Positions 28,337 to 37,482 are shown, counted from the stretch's first letter. The stretch is 64,000 nt of DNA from Shewanella sairae (GCF_023283535.1 NZ_JAKILT010000004.1:62001-126000), one strand, 5' to 3'. Numbers and translations: made by a program. Notes: generated by a model from the sequence alone, not told the origin.

Positions 28337-28699
28337 TCAAGCTGCGTATTCCTCCTCTAAGTTGTCATCAAAGTCGTCATCAATGGCATCATCTTCTACT
28401 TTAAGCGCTGCGTGACGTTGACTTTCTGGTTTATGAGTCAGGCGATTTAGCTGTTTCTCCAGCTTTTGTCCCATTGCATTAATTGCTGCGTAAAGGTCGT
28501 CGTGTTTCGCCTGGGCAAATAACTTGGCACTTGGGATGCCGACAGAAGCTTCAATTTTAAACCCTTGCTTCTCCTGTTCAATAATAACGTGCGGATTAAT
28601 TAGCTGCACATCGTGTCTTGCTAACTTACCTAGTCTGGTTTCAATACGTTCGCGGATAGATTCAGTAACTTCAAAGTGCTTGCTAGTAATCTTTATCAT
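28337..28699 (-). CDS. raiA: RaiA/HPF-type ribosome hibernation factor
   Basis: This 120-residue protein has the S30AE fold: MIKITSKHFEVTESIRERIETRLGKLARHD, then IIEQEKQGFKIEASVGIP and DDLYAAINAMGQKLEKQLNRL. It binds the A and P sites of idle 70S ribosomes. The acidic C-terminal tail (DDDAIDDDFDDNLEEEY) resembles E. coli RaiA (YfiA) more than HPF, and the raiA-pheL-pheA order is the same as in E. coli. A CRP-like site lies about 60 nt upstream. Confidence 0.93.
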   Translation of the reverse strand: MIKITSKHFEVTESIRERIETRLGKLARHDVQLINPHVIIEQEKQGFKIEASVGIPSAKLFAQAKHDDLYAAINAMGQKLEKQLNRLTHKPESQRHAALKVEDDAIDDDFDDNLEEEYAA

Positions 28700-28756
28700 A
28701 TTTCGAACCTTTTGTTGTTTCCTTGAATTCAGACTACCAATCTCAGAATCAAAAGT

Positions 28757-28772
28757 CGTGATCTAAATCACG
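28757..28772. promoter_or_regulatory. CRP-like palindrome upstream of raiA
   Basis: CGTGATCTAAATCACG is a near-perfect dyad that matches the CRP consensus TGTGA-N6-TCACA at 8 of 10 positions. It is centred about 65 nt before the raiA start, a suitable place for activation by cAMP-CRP on entry into stationary phase. Confidence 0.55.
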
Positions 28773-28810
28773 TTTCGTTGGCTCTTTTAAACTGTTCGCT
28801 TTTTATTTGA

Positions 28811-29017
28811 TCACTTAGACAAATATAGACAATAACTGGGCAAATTTCCTTGTAAACCCTGAAAAATTGGCTCATATTGGATTAGATAAGTTGACTCTAC
28901 TTTAGCCTTTTTCGCAAAAATCCCAGTGTAAATAACTCGATAGCCCTCAGGTAATTCCCGCTCTATAATGTCGCCACCAGATGAATTATTTTTCAAGAGT
29001 GCCGTAACATGGAACAA
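28811..29017 (-). CDS. Possible small hypothetical protein upstream of raiA
   Basis: A 68-residue ORF reads MFHVTALLKNNSSGGDIIER and ends YCLYLSK. Codon choice and composition look protein-like, and it fills an otherwise empty 309-bp gap. Against it: no family is recognised, no good ribosome-binding site is seen, and its 5' end overlaps the divergent cytochrome b561 start by 9 bp. It may be a remnant or chance ORF. Confidence 0.25.
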   Translation of the reverse strand: MFHVTALLKNNSSGGDIIERELPEGYRVIYTGIFAKKAKVESTYLIQYEPIFQGLQGNLPSYCLYLSK

Positions 29018-29701
29018 AATCTAGTCAAAGTTAAAGTGTGGGATATTCCAACTCGCGTTTTCCATTGGGGTATGTTGTGCTTGCTCGCAGGATTATGGTG
29101 GACCGCCGATGCGGGTGAAATGGAATGGCATCAGATTTTAGCCTACGGTTTGATGGTACTGATTGGTGTCAGACTGATTTGGGGATTTATTGGCAGTGAT
29201 ACTGCAAAGTTTAGCCACTTTGTTCGTTCGCCAAAAACGGTTTTGAACTACCTTGGCAAAACAAAGCGCGAAGGGATTTCAACATCGCTTGGTCATAACC
29301 CTGTTGGTGGCTATATGGTTGTGACTTTAATTACCCTTGTGTGTGTGCAACTAGGCACGGGATTATTCGCCACTGATGAGATTTTTACTGAAGGCCCACT
29401 TTATGGATTAGTCAGCTCTGATACCGCAAGTTGGCTTACATGGTTACATAAAAAGAATTTTGATTTGATTTTAATCTTAGCGGCAGTGCACGTATTAGCG
29501 GTTGGGGTGCATATGATTAAAGGCGATAAAATTCTTGGGGCTATGTTTAGCGGTTATAAGAAATTACCTGAGTCAAAGGCTGCGGCTGTAAACACTGATG
29601 AACTTGCCTTTGCCTCTGTAATTAAAGCGGTTGTTATTGCGGCTGTGATTGGTGCTCTTGTTGTGAATTACTTAATGTTACCTGTGATTGATATGCTTTA
29701 A
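29009..29701 (+). CDS. Cytochrome b561-family protein
   Basis: This 230-residue inner-membrane protein of the Ni/Fe-hydrogenase-type cytochrome b/b561 family begins VKVWDIPTRVFHWGML, where the first haem-ligand histidine lies. Further histidines occur in EWHQILAYG, WLHKKNFDLILILAAVHVLAVGVHMI. It has four main membrane helices plus a C-terminal anchor. It probably passes electrons between the quinone pool and a periplasmic c-type cytochrome. A cytochrome c' gene lies convergently just downstream, a likely functional partner (inference). Confidence 0.88.
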   Translation: MEQNLVKVKVWDIPTRVFHWGMLCLLAGLWWTADAGEMEWHQILAYGLMVLIGVRLIWGFIGSDTAKFSHFVRSPKTVLNYLGKTKREGISTSLGHNPVGGYMVVTLITLVCVQLGTGLFATDEIFTEGPLYGLVSSDTASWLTWLHKKNFDLILILAAVHVLAVGVHMIKGDKILGAMFSGYKKLPESKAAAVNTDELAFASVIKAVVIAAVIGALVVNYLMLPVIDML

Positions 29702-29723
29702 GTAAGGTATAGCATTTATAATT

Positions 29724-29757
29724 TAAAAAGCCTGTTTAATTAAACAGGCTTTTTTTG
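29724..29757. terminator. Bidirectional terminator, cytochrome b561 / cytochrome c'
   Basis: AGCCTGTTTA and TAAACAGGCT (29729-29750) are flanked by A5 and T7, serving both convergent genes. Confidence 0.85.
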
Positions 29758-29772
29758 TGGCAGAAAGACTAA

Positions 29773-30234
29773 TTAGTCTTTCTTATATACGTCGTGACAG
29801 CCTTTACAGCTTTTACCTGTATTGCCAAAAGCTTTTTTTAGTTCTCTTTTATCGCCTTTAGCTGCAACTTGCGCAAGAACCGCCGCATTTTCTTGGAAGG
29901 TTTTCATCTTCGCGTCAAAATCAGCTTTGTCTGTCCAAATTTTAGCAAGTGCTTCCGTATCGCCTTTATCAGAACCTGCGATGAAGCCTTCTAGTGGCAG
30001 CTTAGATAGCGCTGCTACATTGTCAGCACGCATAGCAAATACTTCAGCGTTAAATTCTTTCTTACCTTTTAACATGGCGCCCATGTCACCAAAGTTATAG
30101 GCAATCATGCTAAAAGCAGATTGACGGTAATGCACTGCATCTTCTGCTTCTTTAAAGTTATTTGCGTAAACACTGGTTGCGAACGTTGCTGTTGCTGCTA
30201 GTGCGATAAGGCTCATCTTTGCAATTTTATTCAT
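29773..30234 (-). CDS. Cytochrome c' (class II, periplasmic)
   Basis: The 153-residue precursor has a Sec signal peptide (cleavage after SVYA, residue 25). The haem motif CKGCH lies at 143-147, eleven residues from the C-terminus, the class II arrangement of a four-helix cytochrome c'. Such proteins bind NO and can protect against nitrosative stress, or transfer electrons. The preceding Lys-Ser-Cys context and the N-terminal helix carrying EAVHYRQSAFSMI are typical. Confidence 0.92.
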   Translation of the reverse strand: MNKIAKMSLIALAATATFATSVYANNFKEAEDAVHYRQSAFSMIAYNFGDMGAMLKGKKEFNAEVFAMRADNVAALSKLPLEGFIAGSDKGDTEALAKIWTDKADFDAKMKTFQENAAVLAQVAAKGDKRELKKAFGNTGKSCKGCHDVYKKD

Positions 30235-30423
30235 GGTTATTTCTCACGTTTTTATTGTGTTATGTGATCCGTTCTGCCGCCATTGTATATAGTTTTATCC
30301 TATGTGCACCAATCGTTTTTCATAATAGTTACTCTTAGTTACAAATGAGTGATATTTAGCAAATCCTAACCATTTAGCAAAAGTGTATTGGTTCGCTATT
30401 TTTGCTACAATCGCTGTGTAATG

Positions 30424-30437
30424 ACGCACTAGTACGT
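30424..30437. promoter_or_regulatory. Candidate TrpR operator upstream of trpR
   Basis: ACGCACTAGTACGT is a 14-bp dyad centred on ACTAGT, the core recognised by the Trp repressor (E. coli trp operator contains ACTAGTTAACTAGT). It sits 25 nt before trpR and just downstream of a possible -10 (TACAAT, 30406-30411), so autorepression is likely. Confidence 0.6.
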
Positions 30438-30462
30438 GATTAACTTGAGGTGAGGATAATTT

Positions 30463-30738
30463 ATGCGCGCAGAGTGGGATTCAGTATTAGAGAAGGTGTT
30501 AATGCAACCTGATCAGCAAAGCTTAATCGTGTTATTTGAGCTATTACTGACGGAAGAAGAGCGCAGCGCCGTTGCAGGTAGGTTGAAAGTATTTCAAATG
30601 TTACTGCAAGGCGAGATGAGTCAGCGTCAAATTGCGCAGGAATTTGAGATTAGTATTGCAACCATTACTCGCTGTTCCAATTACCTTAAGCATATGCCAG
30701 TTGAGCAGCGGAACTCTATAAAGCACTTAATCATGTAG
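30463..30738 (+). CDS. trpR: Trp operon repressor
   Basis: This 91-residue all-helical repressor binds tryptophan and its operator. The sequence LLTEEERSAVAGRLKVFQMLLQGEMSQRQIAQEF is close to E. coli TrpR, and the helix-turn-helix is MSQRQIAQEFEISIATITRCSNYLK. It is shorter at the N-terminus than E. coli TrpR (108). AGGTGAGGA precedes the ATG. It is monocistronic. Confidence 0.95.
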   Translation: MRAEWDSVLEKVLMQPDQQSLIVLFELLLTEEERSAVAGRLKVFQMLLQGEMSQRQIAQEFEISIATITRCSNYLKHMPVEQRNSIKHLIM

Positions 30739-30884
30739 CTAGTGCTCAACTATCAATTTATTTGAATTAAACACGCAATTTTATGTGTTATGTAGCCTAT
30801 CAAAGTAGCAATCTTAATCATATGCCCAAGAGGATGAGTGATTGTCTCTAAAACTTGGCTAGATAAGAGTGTTCTCTGATTAGA

Positions 30885-31259
30885 TTAGCTTAATTTTATG
30901 TTGATGACTTTATGCTTCCGGTATTGGCGGCGCCTTACCACTAAATAAGCTGCATAGCTTAATAATACTAAAGTGATGACAGGTATATGTGTTGAGTCAA
31001 CTTTTTGGATTAATAAGGCCGTCAACAAATACAAGCTTGGTAGATGTTCGTAAATAGAGTGAGGTAAGATCCCTTTTTTACGTCGTTTTGACGGGTCTGT
31101 ACGGCGATTTTGGGAGCGAAGGGAGTAAATCCAACTACCAAATAGGAAAATGGCGATGCATGCGGCTTGGGCTAATACTGAGTCGAGTAGGGTGATCCCT
31201 AATCCACCGAGAATTACGTAACTAAGAGGCAGGGCCTCGTATATGGGTTTCGATAACAT
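30885..31259 (-). CDS. Hypothetical inner-membrane protein
   Basis: This 124-residue protein has hydrophobic segments at about 12-50 and 68-108, separated by a strongly basic loop (RSQNRRTDPSKRRKKG), and ends with a basic tail. The two halves resemble each other (YEALPLSYVILGGLGITLLDS versus YEHLPSLYLLTALLIQKVDS), hinting at an internal duplication. I recognise no family. It stands alone between trpR and slyD. Confidence 0.7.
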   Translation of the reverse strand: MLSKPIYEALPLSYVILGGLGITLLDSVLAQAACIAIFLFGSWIYSLRSQNRRTDPSKRRKKGILPHSIYEHLPSLYLLTALLIQKVDSTHIPVITLVLLSYAAYLVVRRRQYRKHKVINIKLS

Positions 31260-31344
31260 TCGCAGTTCCTTTGCAAAGTGAAGTTAAAAATCTTGAGCTA
31301 TATTAGGCGTTGTATAACTTGATCAATGTTGCAGTCTAGAACAT

Positions 31345-31384
31345 AAAAAAGCTCGTTTCATTATCATTAATGAAACGAGCTTAA
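31345..31384 (-). terminator. slyD terminator
   Basis: On the minus strand AAGCTCGTTTCATTA and TAATGAAACGAGCTT (31349-31382) are followed by six Ts. Confidence 0.85.
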
Positions 31385-31426
31385 ATTCAATCTAAAGAAC
31401 GAGTGCTAATGGCTACTAGCTACTCG

Positions 31427-32041
31427 TTAGTGTCTGCAACCACAGCCGCCGTTGCCGTCACAACCTTCTTTTGCTTCTTTAGTTTCATCTTCGCTACAGC
31501 ATCCGCCTTCGTGCTTATGCTCGCCACCACAGCAACCACCTTCACTGCCGTGATCGTGACCGCCACATCCGCCGCCATGAGCGTGGATATGACCGTGTGC
31601 GATCTCTTCTTCAGTTGCTGCACGTACTTCAAGTACTTCAACGTTAAATACTAAAGATTGACCTGCTAATGGGTGATTACCGTCAACAACGACAACATCA
31701 TCTTTAACTTCAGTAACTTGAACTGGACGTTGGCCCATTTCAGTTTCAGCAATAAAACGCATACCAGGAACGATGTCTTCAATGTCGCCAAATGCAGATA
31801 GTGGTACTTCTTGACGAAGACCATCATGGTAGGCACCGTAGCCTTGCTCTGCATCTACAGTGACATCAAGGGTGTCACCTTGCACTTTACCTTCAAGAGC
31901 CGCTTCTAAGCCTGGGAGCATGTTTTCTGCGCCATGCAGATAGATCATTGGCTCGCCTTCAAAAGAACTTTCTACAAGCTGGCCTTTTGCATCTGATAAT
32001 CGGTAATGGATGCTAACAGCACATTTTTCGGTGATTTTCAT
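31427..32041 (-). CDS. slyD: SlyD, FKBP-type prolyl isomerase and nickel chaperone
   Basis: These 204 residues have an FKBP domain with the inserted chaperone flap (about 1-145; MKITEKCAVSIHYRLSDAKGQLVESS, GDTLDVTVDAEQGYGAYHDGL, DGNHPLAGQSLVFNVEVLEV). A Cys/His-rich tail (HGHIHAHGGGCGG to GGCGCRH) follows. In E. coli the tail binds Ni2+ and supplies hydrogenase maturation. The tail here is intact and long, so metal chaperone activity is expected. Confidence 0.95.
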   Translation of the reverse strand: MKITEKCAVSIHYRLSDAKGQLVESSFEGEPMIYLHGAENMLPGLEAALEGKVQGDTLDVTVDAEQGYGAYHDGLRQEVPLSAFGDIEDIVPGMRFIAETEMGQRPVQVTEVKDDVVVVDGNHPLAGQSLVFNVEVLEVRAATEEEIAHGHIHAHGGGCGGHDHGSEGGCCGGEHKHEGGCCSEDETKEAKEGCDGNGGCGCRH

Positions 32042-32606
32042 ATTCGCTCCAATCGGAAATTTGCGCGCATTCTAGCCTGCTTTAACGCTATAAGCGATAG
32101 AGTCAATGCACTTATGCTACCTAAACCACATCTTTTATCTGTCGAAAGCACAAAACCATTGCCTAAGTTTTATCCGTTATAGAACTTATCTGTATACTTT
32201 GTGCGATTTTATTTGGATAACCTTCCATAACAGCTTGTTAATTAGCTTAATGTCAAATTGTTGAGAATATGCTGTTGGGAGGTTTTATCTCTCAATATTA
32301 TGTTTTCCCTATTTATGTTCTATATCTAACATTTGTAACTTATATAAGTTACTGTTTAATATGAGTATTAAATCGCGTTGTATTTTAGTTTACGTAAACG
32401 TAAATCAACAATCCTTGATGTAATGAGTCAGCAAATGCTTATAAATGAGAGTTTATGACACTTTTGCTACCTTTTAATCTAAAAGGCTCAATAATAACAA
32501 TTTAGTTAAATTTAGGGGTTGACAGCGTCCCCGTAAAAAGCAATTCTGTTAGTACACAAATTAATCCAATTGGATATTACCTAATTTTATGTTTAGCCAC
32601 GTTTTA
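32042..32606. promoter_or_regulatory. slyD-thr intergenic region with palindrome and thr promoter
   Basis: This 565-bp AT-rich gap has no convincing ORF. It contains the dyad TTTACGTAAACGTAAA (32389-32404), a possible operator, and a perfect -35 TTGACA at 32519-32524. The -10 that goes with it is poor (AATTCT after 17 bp). The remaining sequence shows nothing I can name. Confidence 0.4.
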
Positions 32607-32660
32607 ATGACCACAACCATTATTACAACCACCACGATTACCAACGTGGGGGCGGGCTAA
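32607..32660 (+). CDS. thrL: ThrL, thr operon leader peptide
   Basis: The 17-residue ORF reads MTTTIITTTTITNVGAG: eight Thr and three Ile codons, the two amino acids that control thr operons (E. coli ThrL: Thr- and Ile-rich, ending NGAG). It lies 93 nt before thrA and just upstream of a strong terminator. Ribosome stalling at Thr/Ile codons should prevent the terminator from forming. Confidence 0.92.
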   Translation: MTTTIITTTTITNVGAG

Positions 32661-32686
32661 GCACAACCTGATATAAGCTAAATATC

Positions 32687-32720
32687 AAGCCCGCTCCCCC
32701 AAAAGGAGCGGGCTTTTTTG
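32687..32720 (+). terminator. thr attenuator terminator
   Basis: GCCCGCTCC (32689-32697) and GGAGCGGGC (32705-32713) are followed by six Ts, 28 nt after the thrL stop. The end of thrL (GGGGGCGGGC) can pair with the GCCCGC arm to form an antiterminator. Confidence 0.9.
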
Positions 32721-32753
32721 TTTCTTGGGCGGGCGTGGTAAAAGGAGTTTACA

Positions 32754-35219
32754 ATGAAAGTTATGAAGTTTGGCGGTACATCGCTTGCAAATTGGCAGCG
32801 ATTTAAAGACGCGGCAGAGATCGTTAACCAATCAGCTCAAGTAGAAGCTACTGCTGTTGTATTGTCAGCGCCCGCTACTGTGACTAATGGTCTAATTGAA
32901 ATGGTTGAAGTGGCGGTAAGCGGCGGCGAACACGCTAAAGTTCTGGCTCAAGTTGAGCAGGTTTTCAATGACCTGTATAGCGCAGCTGCAGTGAATTTGA
33001 ACGCGGAGCAGAACCATTTACTGAATCAGAAATTACAGCAGCAACTGCAATTTTGGGATAGCAAGCTTAAAGGGGTAAGTTTATTAGGTGAATGCCCCGC
33101 GAGTGTTGAAGCACAAGTGTTGGTGGGTGGTGAGAAGTTATCAGCAGCCTTAATGATTGAGGTTATGAAATCATTTAATCATAGTGCTGACCTTTTGCTG
33201 CCTGAGTCATTGCTGGTGGGATACGGTCCTCAGTTAGAGTCAGCAGTTGATATTGAGGCGAGTAAGTTACGTTTCAAAGCAATTAACTTGGACTCTGCCC
33301 AAGTATGGGTGATGCCAGGTTTTACTGCTGGCGATAGCCAAGGAAACATCGTCACTCTTGGGCGTAATGGCTCTGACTATTCAGCTGCGGTATTGTCTGC
33401 TTGTTTAGGTGCTAGCTGCTGCGAGATCTGGACCGATGTTGACGGTGTTTACAATACCGACCCACGTGTTGTGGCGGATGCGAAATTGTTGTCGCAGCTT
33501 AGCTATCAAGAAGCGATGGAAGTCTCTTACTTTGGCGCTAAAGTACTGCATCCTAAAACCGTTGCCCCAATCGCGCAATATCATATTCCTTGTTATATCC
33601 GTAATACCTTTAACCCTGCAGCTGTAGGTACATTAGTATCTGATCAGCCTGATGAAACAGGGCTAAATGTAAAGGCGATTTCTAATCTTGATGATCAAAC
33701 GATGTTTGATGTATCAGGTCCAGGCATGAAAGGCATGGTCGGCATGGCAAGTCGCACACTTGGCGCGATTTCTCGATCGGGTGTATCAGTGTCTTTAATC
33801 ACTCAAAGCTCCTCTGAATATAGCATTAGCTTTTGTGTTGCCACAGAAGATGCGAGTAAAGCCAAATCTGCATTAGAACTCGAATTCGAACTTGAACTTA
33901 AAAGCGATATTCTTGAGCCGATTGAGATGCGCCATCACTTAGCGATTGTGTCGCTAATTGGTGATGGGATGCGCACTCATAAAGGCGTAGCGGCTAAGTT
34001 CTTCCAAGCGTTAGCACAGGCGACTGTCAATATTGTTGCCATTGCTCAAGGCTCATCAGAGCGTTCAATTTCAGCAGTGGTAGAGCAACGTAAGACTAAG
34101 CATGCAATTTCGGCTTGTCATCAATCTTTCTTCGACGTACAGCACTATTTAGATGTGTTCTTGGTCGGTTGTGGCAATGTGGGCGCAGGTTTACTTGAGC
34201 AGATAAAGCAGCAACGTAACATGTTAAAAGAACAACACATAGCCATGCGTGTCTGTGGCATCGTTAACTCTAAGAAGATGTTGTTAGATCCTCAAGGCGT
34301 TGACTTAGGCAATTGGCAGGGTTTATTAGCCGATTGTGAGCAAGAGGCGGATCTTGATGCAATGCTAATGTGGGCGAAAGAGCAGCAGTTACTCAACCCT
34401 GTGCTGGTGGATTGTACTTCTAGTGAGTTGGTATCGAATAAATACCTTGATGTAATGAATGCTGGTTTGCATGTGGTGACGCCAAATAAGAAAGCCAACA
34501 CACGAGATATGGGTTATTACCAAGACCTGCGTAAAACAGCGCTTAAGCAGCGACGTCAGTTCCTGTATGAAACTACAGTGGGCGCAGGTTTACCGGTTAT
34601 CGATAACTTGAAGAAACTGCTGTTTGCTGGTGACAAGTTACTGCGATTTAACGGTATTTTATCAGGCAGTTTATCTTACATTTTCGGCATGCTGGATGAG
34701 GGTATGACTTTGTCTCAGGCCACTTCAATAGCCCGAGATAAGTGCTTTACTGAGCCCGATCCACGTGATGATTTAAGTGGTATGGACGTTGCGCGTAAAG
34801 TGTTAATTCTTGCTCGTGAGGTGGGAATGGATCTTGAGCTTAGTGACATTCATGTTGAGTCAGTATTACCTGAGTCATTTGACGCCTCCGGTGATGTTGA
34901 AGCGTTTATGGCTAAGTTGCCACAAGTCGATGCACAAATTGCTCAGCGTATTGAAGCCGCAAAAGCGATGGGTAAAGTTCTGCGCTATGTTGGCCAAATT
35001 GATGACGAAGGCTGCAAAGTGAAAATAGCGGAAGTCGATGCAACTGACCCATTATACAGCGTTAAAGGCGGTGAAAACGCATTGGCTTTCTATAGCCGTT
35101 ACTATCAGCCTATTCCATTTGTATTACGTGGTTATGGTGCAGGTACCGATGTGACAGCTGCGGGGGCGTTTGCTGATATTTTACGTACTTTAAATTGGAC
35201 TCGTGAGGTTGGCGTATGA
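32754..35219 (+). CDS. thrA: ThrA, aspartokinase I / homoserine dehydrogenase I
   Basis: This bifunctional enzyme phosphorylates aspartate and later reduces aspartate semialdehyde to homoserine. The kinase starts KFGGTSL (5-11) and includes [12 protein letters not shown]. Two ACT modules follow (about 315-460), conferring threonine inhibition. The NADP-dependent dehydrogenase begins [16 protein letters not shown] (about 468) and includes VTPNKKANT and [12 protein letters not shown]. The length of 821 equals E. coli ThrA (820). It overlaps thrB by 4 nt. Confidence 0.98.
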   Translation: MKVMKFGGTSLANWQRFKDAAEIVNQSAQVEATAVVLSAPATVTNGLIEMVEVAVSGGEHAKVLAQVEQVFNDLYSAAAVNLNAEQNHLLNQKLQQQLQFWDSKLKGVSLLGECPASVEAQVLVGGEKLSAALMIEVMKSFNHSADLLLPESLLVGYGPQLESAVDIEASKLRFKAINLDSAQVWVMPGFTAGDSQGNIVTLGRNGSDYSAAVLSACLGASCCEIWTDVDGVYNTDPRVVADAKLLSQLSYQEAMEVSYFGAKVLHPKTVAPIAQYHIPCYIRNTFNPAAVGTLVSDQPDETGLNVKAISNLDDQTMFDVSGPGMKGMVGMASRTLGAISRSGVSVSLITQSSSEYSISFCVATEDASKAKSALELEFELELKSDILEPIEMRHHLAIVSLIGDGMRTHKGVAAKFFQALAQATVNIVAIAQGSSERSISAVVEQRKTKHAISACHQSFFDVQHYLDVFLVGCGNVGAGLLEQIKQQRNMLKEQHIAMRVCGIVNSKKMLLDPQGVDLGNWQGLLADCEQEADLDAMLMWAKEQQLLNPVLVDCTSSELVSNKYLDVMNAGLHVVTPNKKANTRDMGYYQDLRKTALKQRRQFLYETTVGAGLPVIDNLKKLLFAGDKLLRFNGILSGSLSYIFGMLDEGMTLSQATSIARDKCFTEPDPRDDLSGMDVARKVLILAREVGMDLELSDIHVESVLPESFDASGDVEAFMAKLPQVDAQIAQRIEAAKAMGKVLRYVGQIDDEGCKVKIAEVDATDPLYSVKGGENALAFYSRYYQPIPFVLRGYGAGTDVTAAGAFADILRTLNWTREVGV

Positions 35220-36151
35220 GCGTAACAATTTATGCACCGGCATCTATGGGAAATGTTGGGGTTGGCTTTGATTTACTCGGTGCAGCCCTAGCGCCAATTG
35301 ATGGCAGCTTACTGGGCGATAAAGTGACAGTTGCAGCGGCTGATAGCGGCATTTCGCTCGCTTTGGCGGGTTATTGGGCAAATAAGTTGCCACAAAACCC
35401 GCAAGAAAACATCGTCTATCAATGTGCTGAGTTCTTTTTAGCACATTTGAATAAAGATGCGGGCTTACAGTTAACGCTTGAAAAAAACTTGCCTGTGGGA
35501 AGTGGACTAGGCTCAAGTGCAAGCTCGGTCGTCGCAGCACTGATGGCGTTAAATGAGTATTTTGATAAGCCTTTTAACCAGCAAGAATTGCTGCGTTTAA
35601 TGGGCGAGTTCGAAGGCAAGATCAGCGGCTCTATCCATTATGACAATGTGGCCCCTTGTTACTTAGGCGGTATGCAATTAATGCTAGATACGCCCAAATC
35701 AGTATGTGAAGCGATTCCTGATTTTAAACAGTGGTACTGGGTGGTTGCTTATCCGGGGATTTCATTATCAACGGCTAAAATGCGTGGATTAATGCCAGAG
35801 CAGTTTAATAAGCAAACCACGATTGATTTTGGCCGTTACTTAAGTGCATTTGTGCATGCTTCTTATAAGCAAGATGCAGAACTGGCTATTACTGTATTGA
35901 AAGATGTACTTGCTGAGCCCTATCGCGCTGGTGAAATTCCTAAATACTCACAAGCTAAAGCGGCTCTTGCTGAACTTGGGATGCTGACGACTGGAATTTC
36001 AGGCAGTGGGCCAACTTTATTCAGTATTACCGACGACTTAGAAGTCGCCAACCGCGCTCAGCAGTGGTTAAACGAGCATTATATTGAGGCTGATAAAGGC
36101 TTTTCACATATTTGTCGTATCGATGCTCAGGGCTCACGCGTTGTCGATTAA
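35216..36151 (+). CDS. thrB: ThrB, homoserine kinase
   Basis: ThrB is a GHMP kinase that phosphorylates homoserine. Motif 1 is [14 protein letters not shown] at the N-terminus, the ATP-binding [13 protein letters not shown] lies at 92-104, and motif 3 is [12 protein letters not shown]. The 311-residue length is usual (E. coli 310). Its start overlaps the thrA stop, indicating translational coupling. Confidence 0.97.
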   Translation: MSVTIYAPASMGNVGVGFDLLGAALAPIDGSLLGDKVTVAAADSGISLALAGYWANKLPQNPQENIVYQCAEFFLAHLNKDAGLQLTLEKNLPVGSGLGSSASSVVAALMALNEYFDKPFNQQELLRLMGEFEGKISGSIHYDNVAPCYLGGMQLMLDTPKSVCEAIPDFKQWYWVVAYPGISLSTAKMRGLMPEQFNKQTTIDFGRYLSAFVHASYKQDAELAITVLKDVLAEPYRAGEIPKYSQAKAALAELGMLTTGISGSGPTLFSITDDLEVANRAQQWLNEHYIEADKGFSHICRIDAQGSRVVD

Positions 36152-36195
36152 CGGCGCTTAAAAAAGAATTAATAACAGAATTAAAGGAAGTCATC

Positions 36196-37482
36196 ATGGA
36201 ACTGTATAACCTAAAGCACCCGTCACAGGTGGTGAGTTTTACACAAGCCGTTAAGCTAGGTTTAGGTAAAGATCGTGGCCTGTTTTTTCCGAAACAGATC
36301 CCAGAGCTGCAAGACATAGATAGCCTATTAGCGCTGCCATTTGTTGAAAGAAGCAAAAAGGTGATAGGCGCTTGGTTAGCATCAGAGTTAGGCCAAGATA
36401 CCGTTGATCGGTTAGTTGAAAAGGCATTTAACTTCGATGTGCCATTGGTGAAAGCTGATGATAACTTATATAGCTTAGAGCTTATTCACGGACCAACATT
36501 AGCATTTAAAGACTTTGGCGCGCGTTTTATGGCGCAGTGTTTAAATGAATTAGCACAATCGGAAAAGATAAATATACTGACGGCGACATCAGGTGACACT
36601 GGTGCTGCGGTAGCTGATGCTTTTTATGGACTCGACAATATTAATGTCGTGGTGCTTTACCCTAAGGGGAAAATTAGCCTGCTGCAGGAAAAAATGTTTA
36701 CTACTCTAGGAAACAATATCCATACGGTAGCAGTCGCGTCTGATTTCGATGCTTGCCAAACTCTGGTTAAGCAGTCTTTCGAAGATTTAGATATACGTGA
36801 CGGTCTGCACCTCAACTCTGCTAATTCGATTAATATCAGCCGCTTACTGGCTCAGATTTGCTATTACTTTGAAGCGGTTGCGCAGTTTAAGCAGCATCAT
36901 GACGCTGATCCGGTGATTGCAGTGCCAAGTGGTAATTTTGGCAACCTTACAGCAGGCCTCTTTGCTAAAGCGATGGGCTTGCCAGTTAAACGCTTTGTGG
37001 CTGCCACCAATAGCAATGATACTGTGCCACGCTACTTAGATAGTGGGGCTTGGCAACCAGCAGCGACAGTCGCTACCATGTCTAATGCAATGGATGTTGC
37101 AGAGCCGAGTAACTGGCCAAGAGTCGAGGCAATTGTAGCTGCAAAGGGCTGGTCACTTGACGATATTGTGGGTGTTGGGATTTCAGAGTCAGATACTGCT
37201 GATTCGGTAAAGGCGCTCAATAACGCAGGTTATTTATCTGAGCCCCATGCGGCAATTGCGGCATTTGCGCTTAAGCAAACCTTAGCCGCCGATGAGCAAG
37301 GGATATTTTTAGCCACAGCGCATCCTGCCAAGTTTAATGAAGTGGTGGAAGATATCTTACAAATTGATCTCGAATTACCAGAGGCGCTTGCTAGAGTGGT
37401 TCCTAAAGCTATTTTATCTGCTGAACTTGAAGCTGATTTTGGTCAGTTAAAGCAGCACTTATTCAAGGTTTTAGCTGTTTAA
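36196..37482 (+). CDS. thrC: ThrC, threonine synthase
   Basis: This PLP enzyme converts phosphohomoserine to threonine. The Schiff-base lysine is Lys105 in PTLAFKDFGARF, and SGDTGAAVADAF is the phosphate/PLP region. From the ATG at 36196 (AAAGGAAG upstream) it is 428 residues, identical in length to E. coli ThrC. The frame is open from 36112, but that extension overlaps thrB and is not conserved. Confidence 0.98.
   Translation: MELYNLKHPSQVVSFTQAVKLGLGKDRGLFFPKQIPELQDIDSLLALPFVERSKKVIGAWLASELGQDTVDRLVEKAFNFDVPLVKADDNLYSLELIHGPTLAFKDFGARFMAQCLNELAQSEKINILTATSGDTGAAVADAFYGLDNINVVVLYPKGKISLLQEKMFTTLGNNIHTVAVASDFDACQTLVKQSFEDLDIRDGLHLNSANSINISRLLAQICYYFEAVAQFKQHHDADPVIAVPSGNFGNLTAGLFAKAMGLPVKRFVAATNSNDTVPRYLDSGAWQPAATVATMSNAMDVAEPSNWPRVEAIVAAKGWSLDDIVGVGISESDTADSVKALNNAGYLSEPHAAIAAFALKQTLAADEQGIFLATAHPAKFNEVVEDILQIDLELPEALARVVPKAILSAELEADFGQLKQHLFKVLAV

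Noticed and set aside
31403..31654. Plus-strand ORF opposite the slyD tail
   Set aside because: It is an antisense shadow of the Cys/His-rich slyD C-terminus; its composition (Ala/Thr/Val/Phe runs) is explained by the complementary codons.
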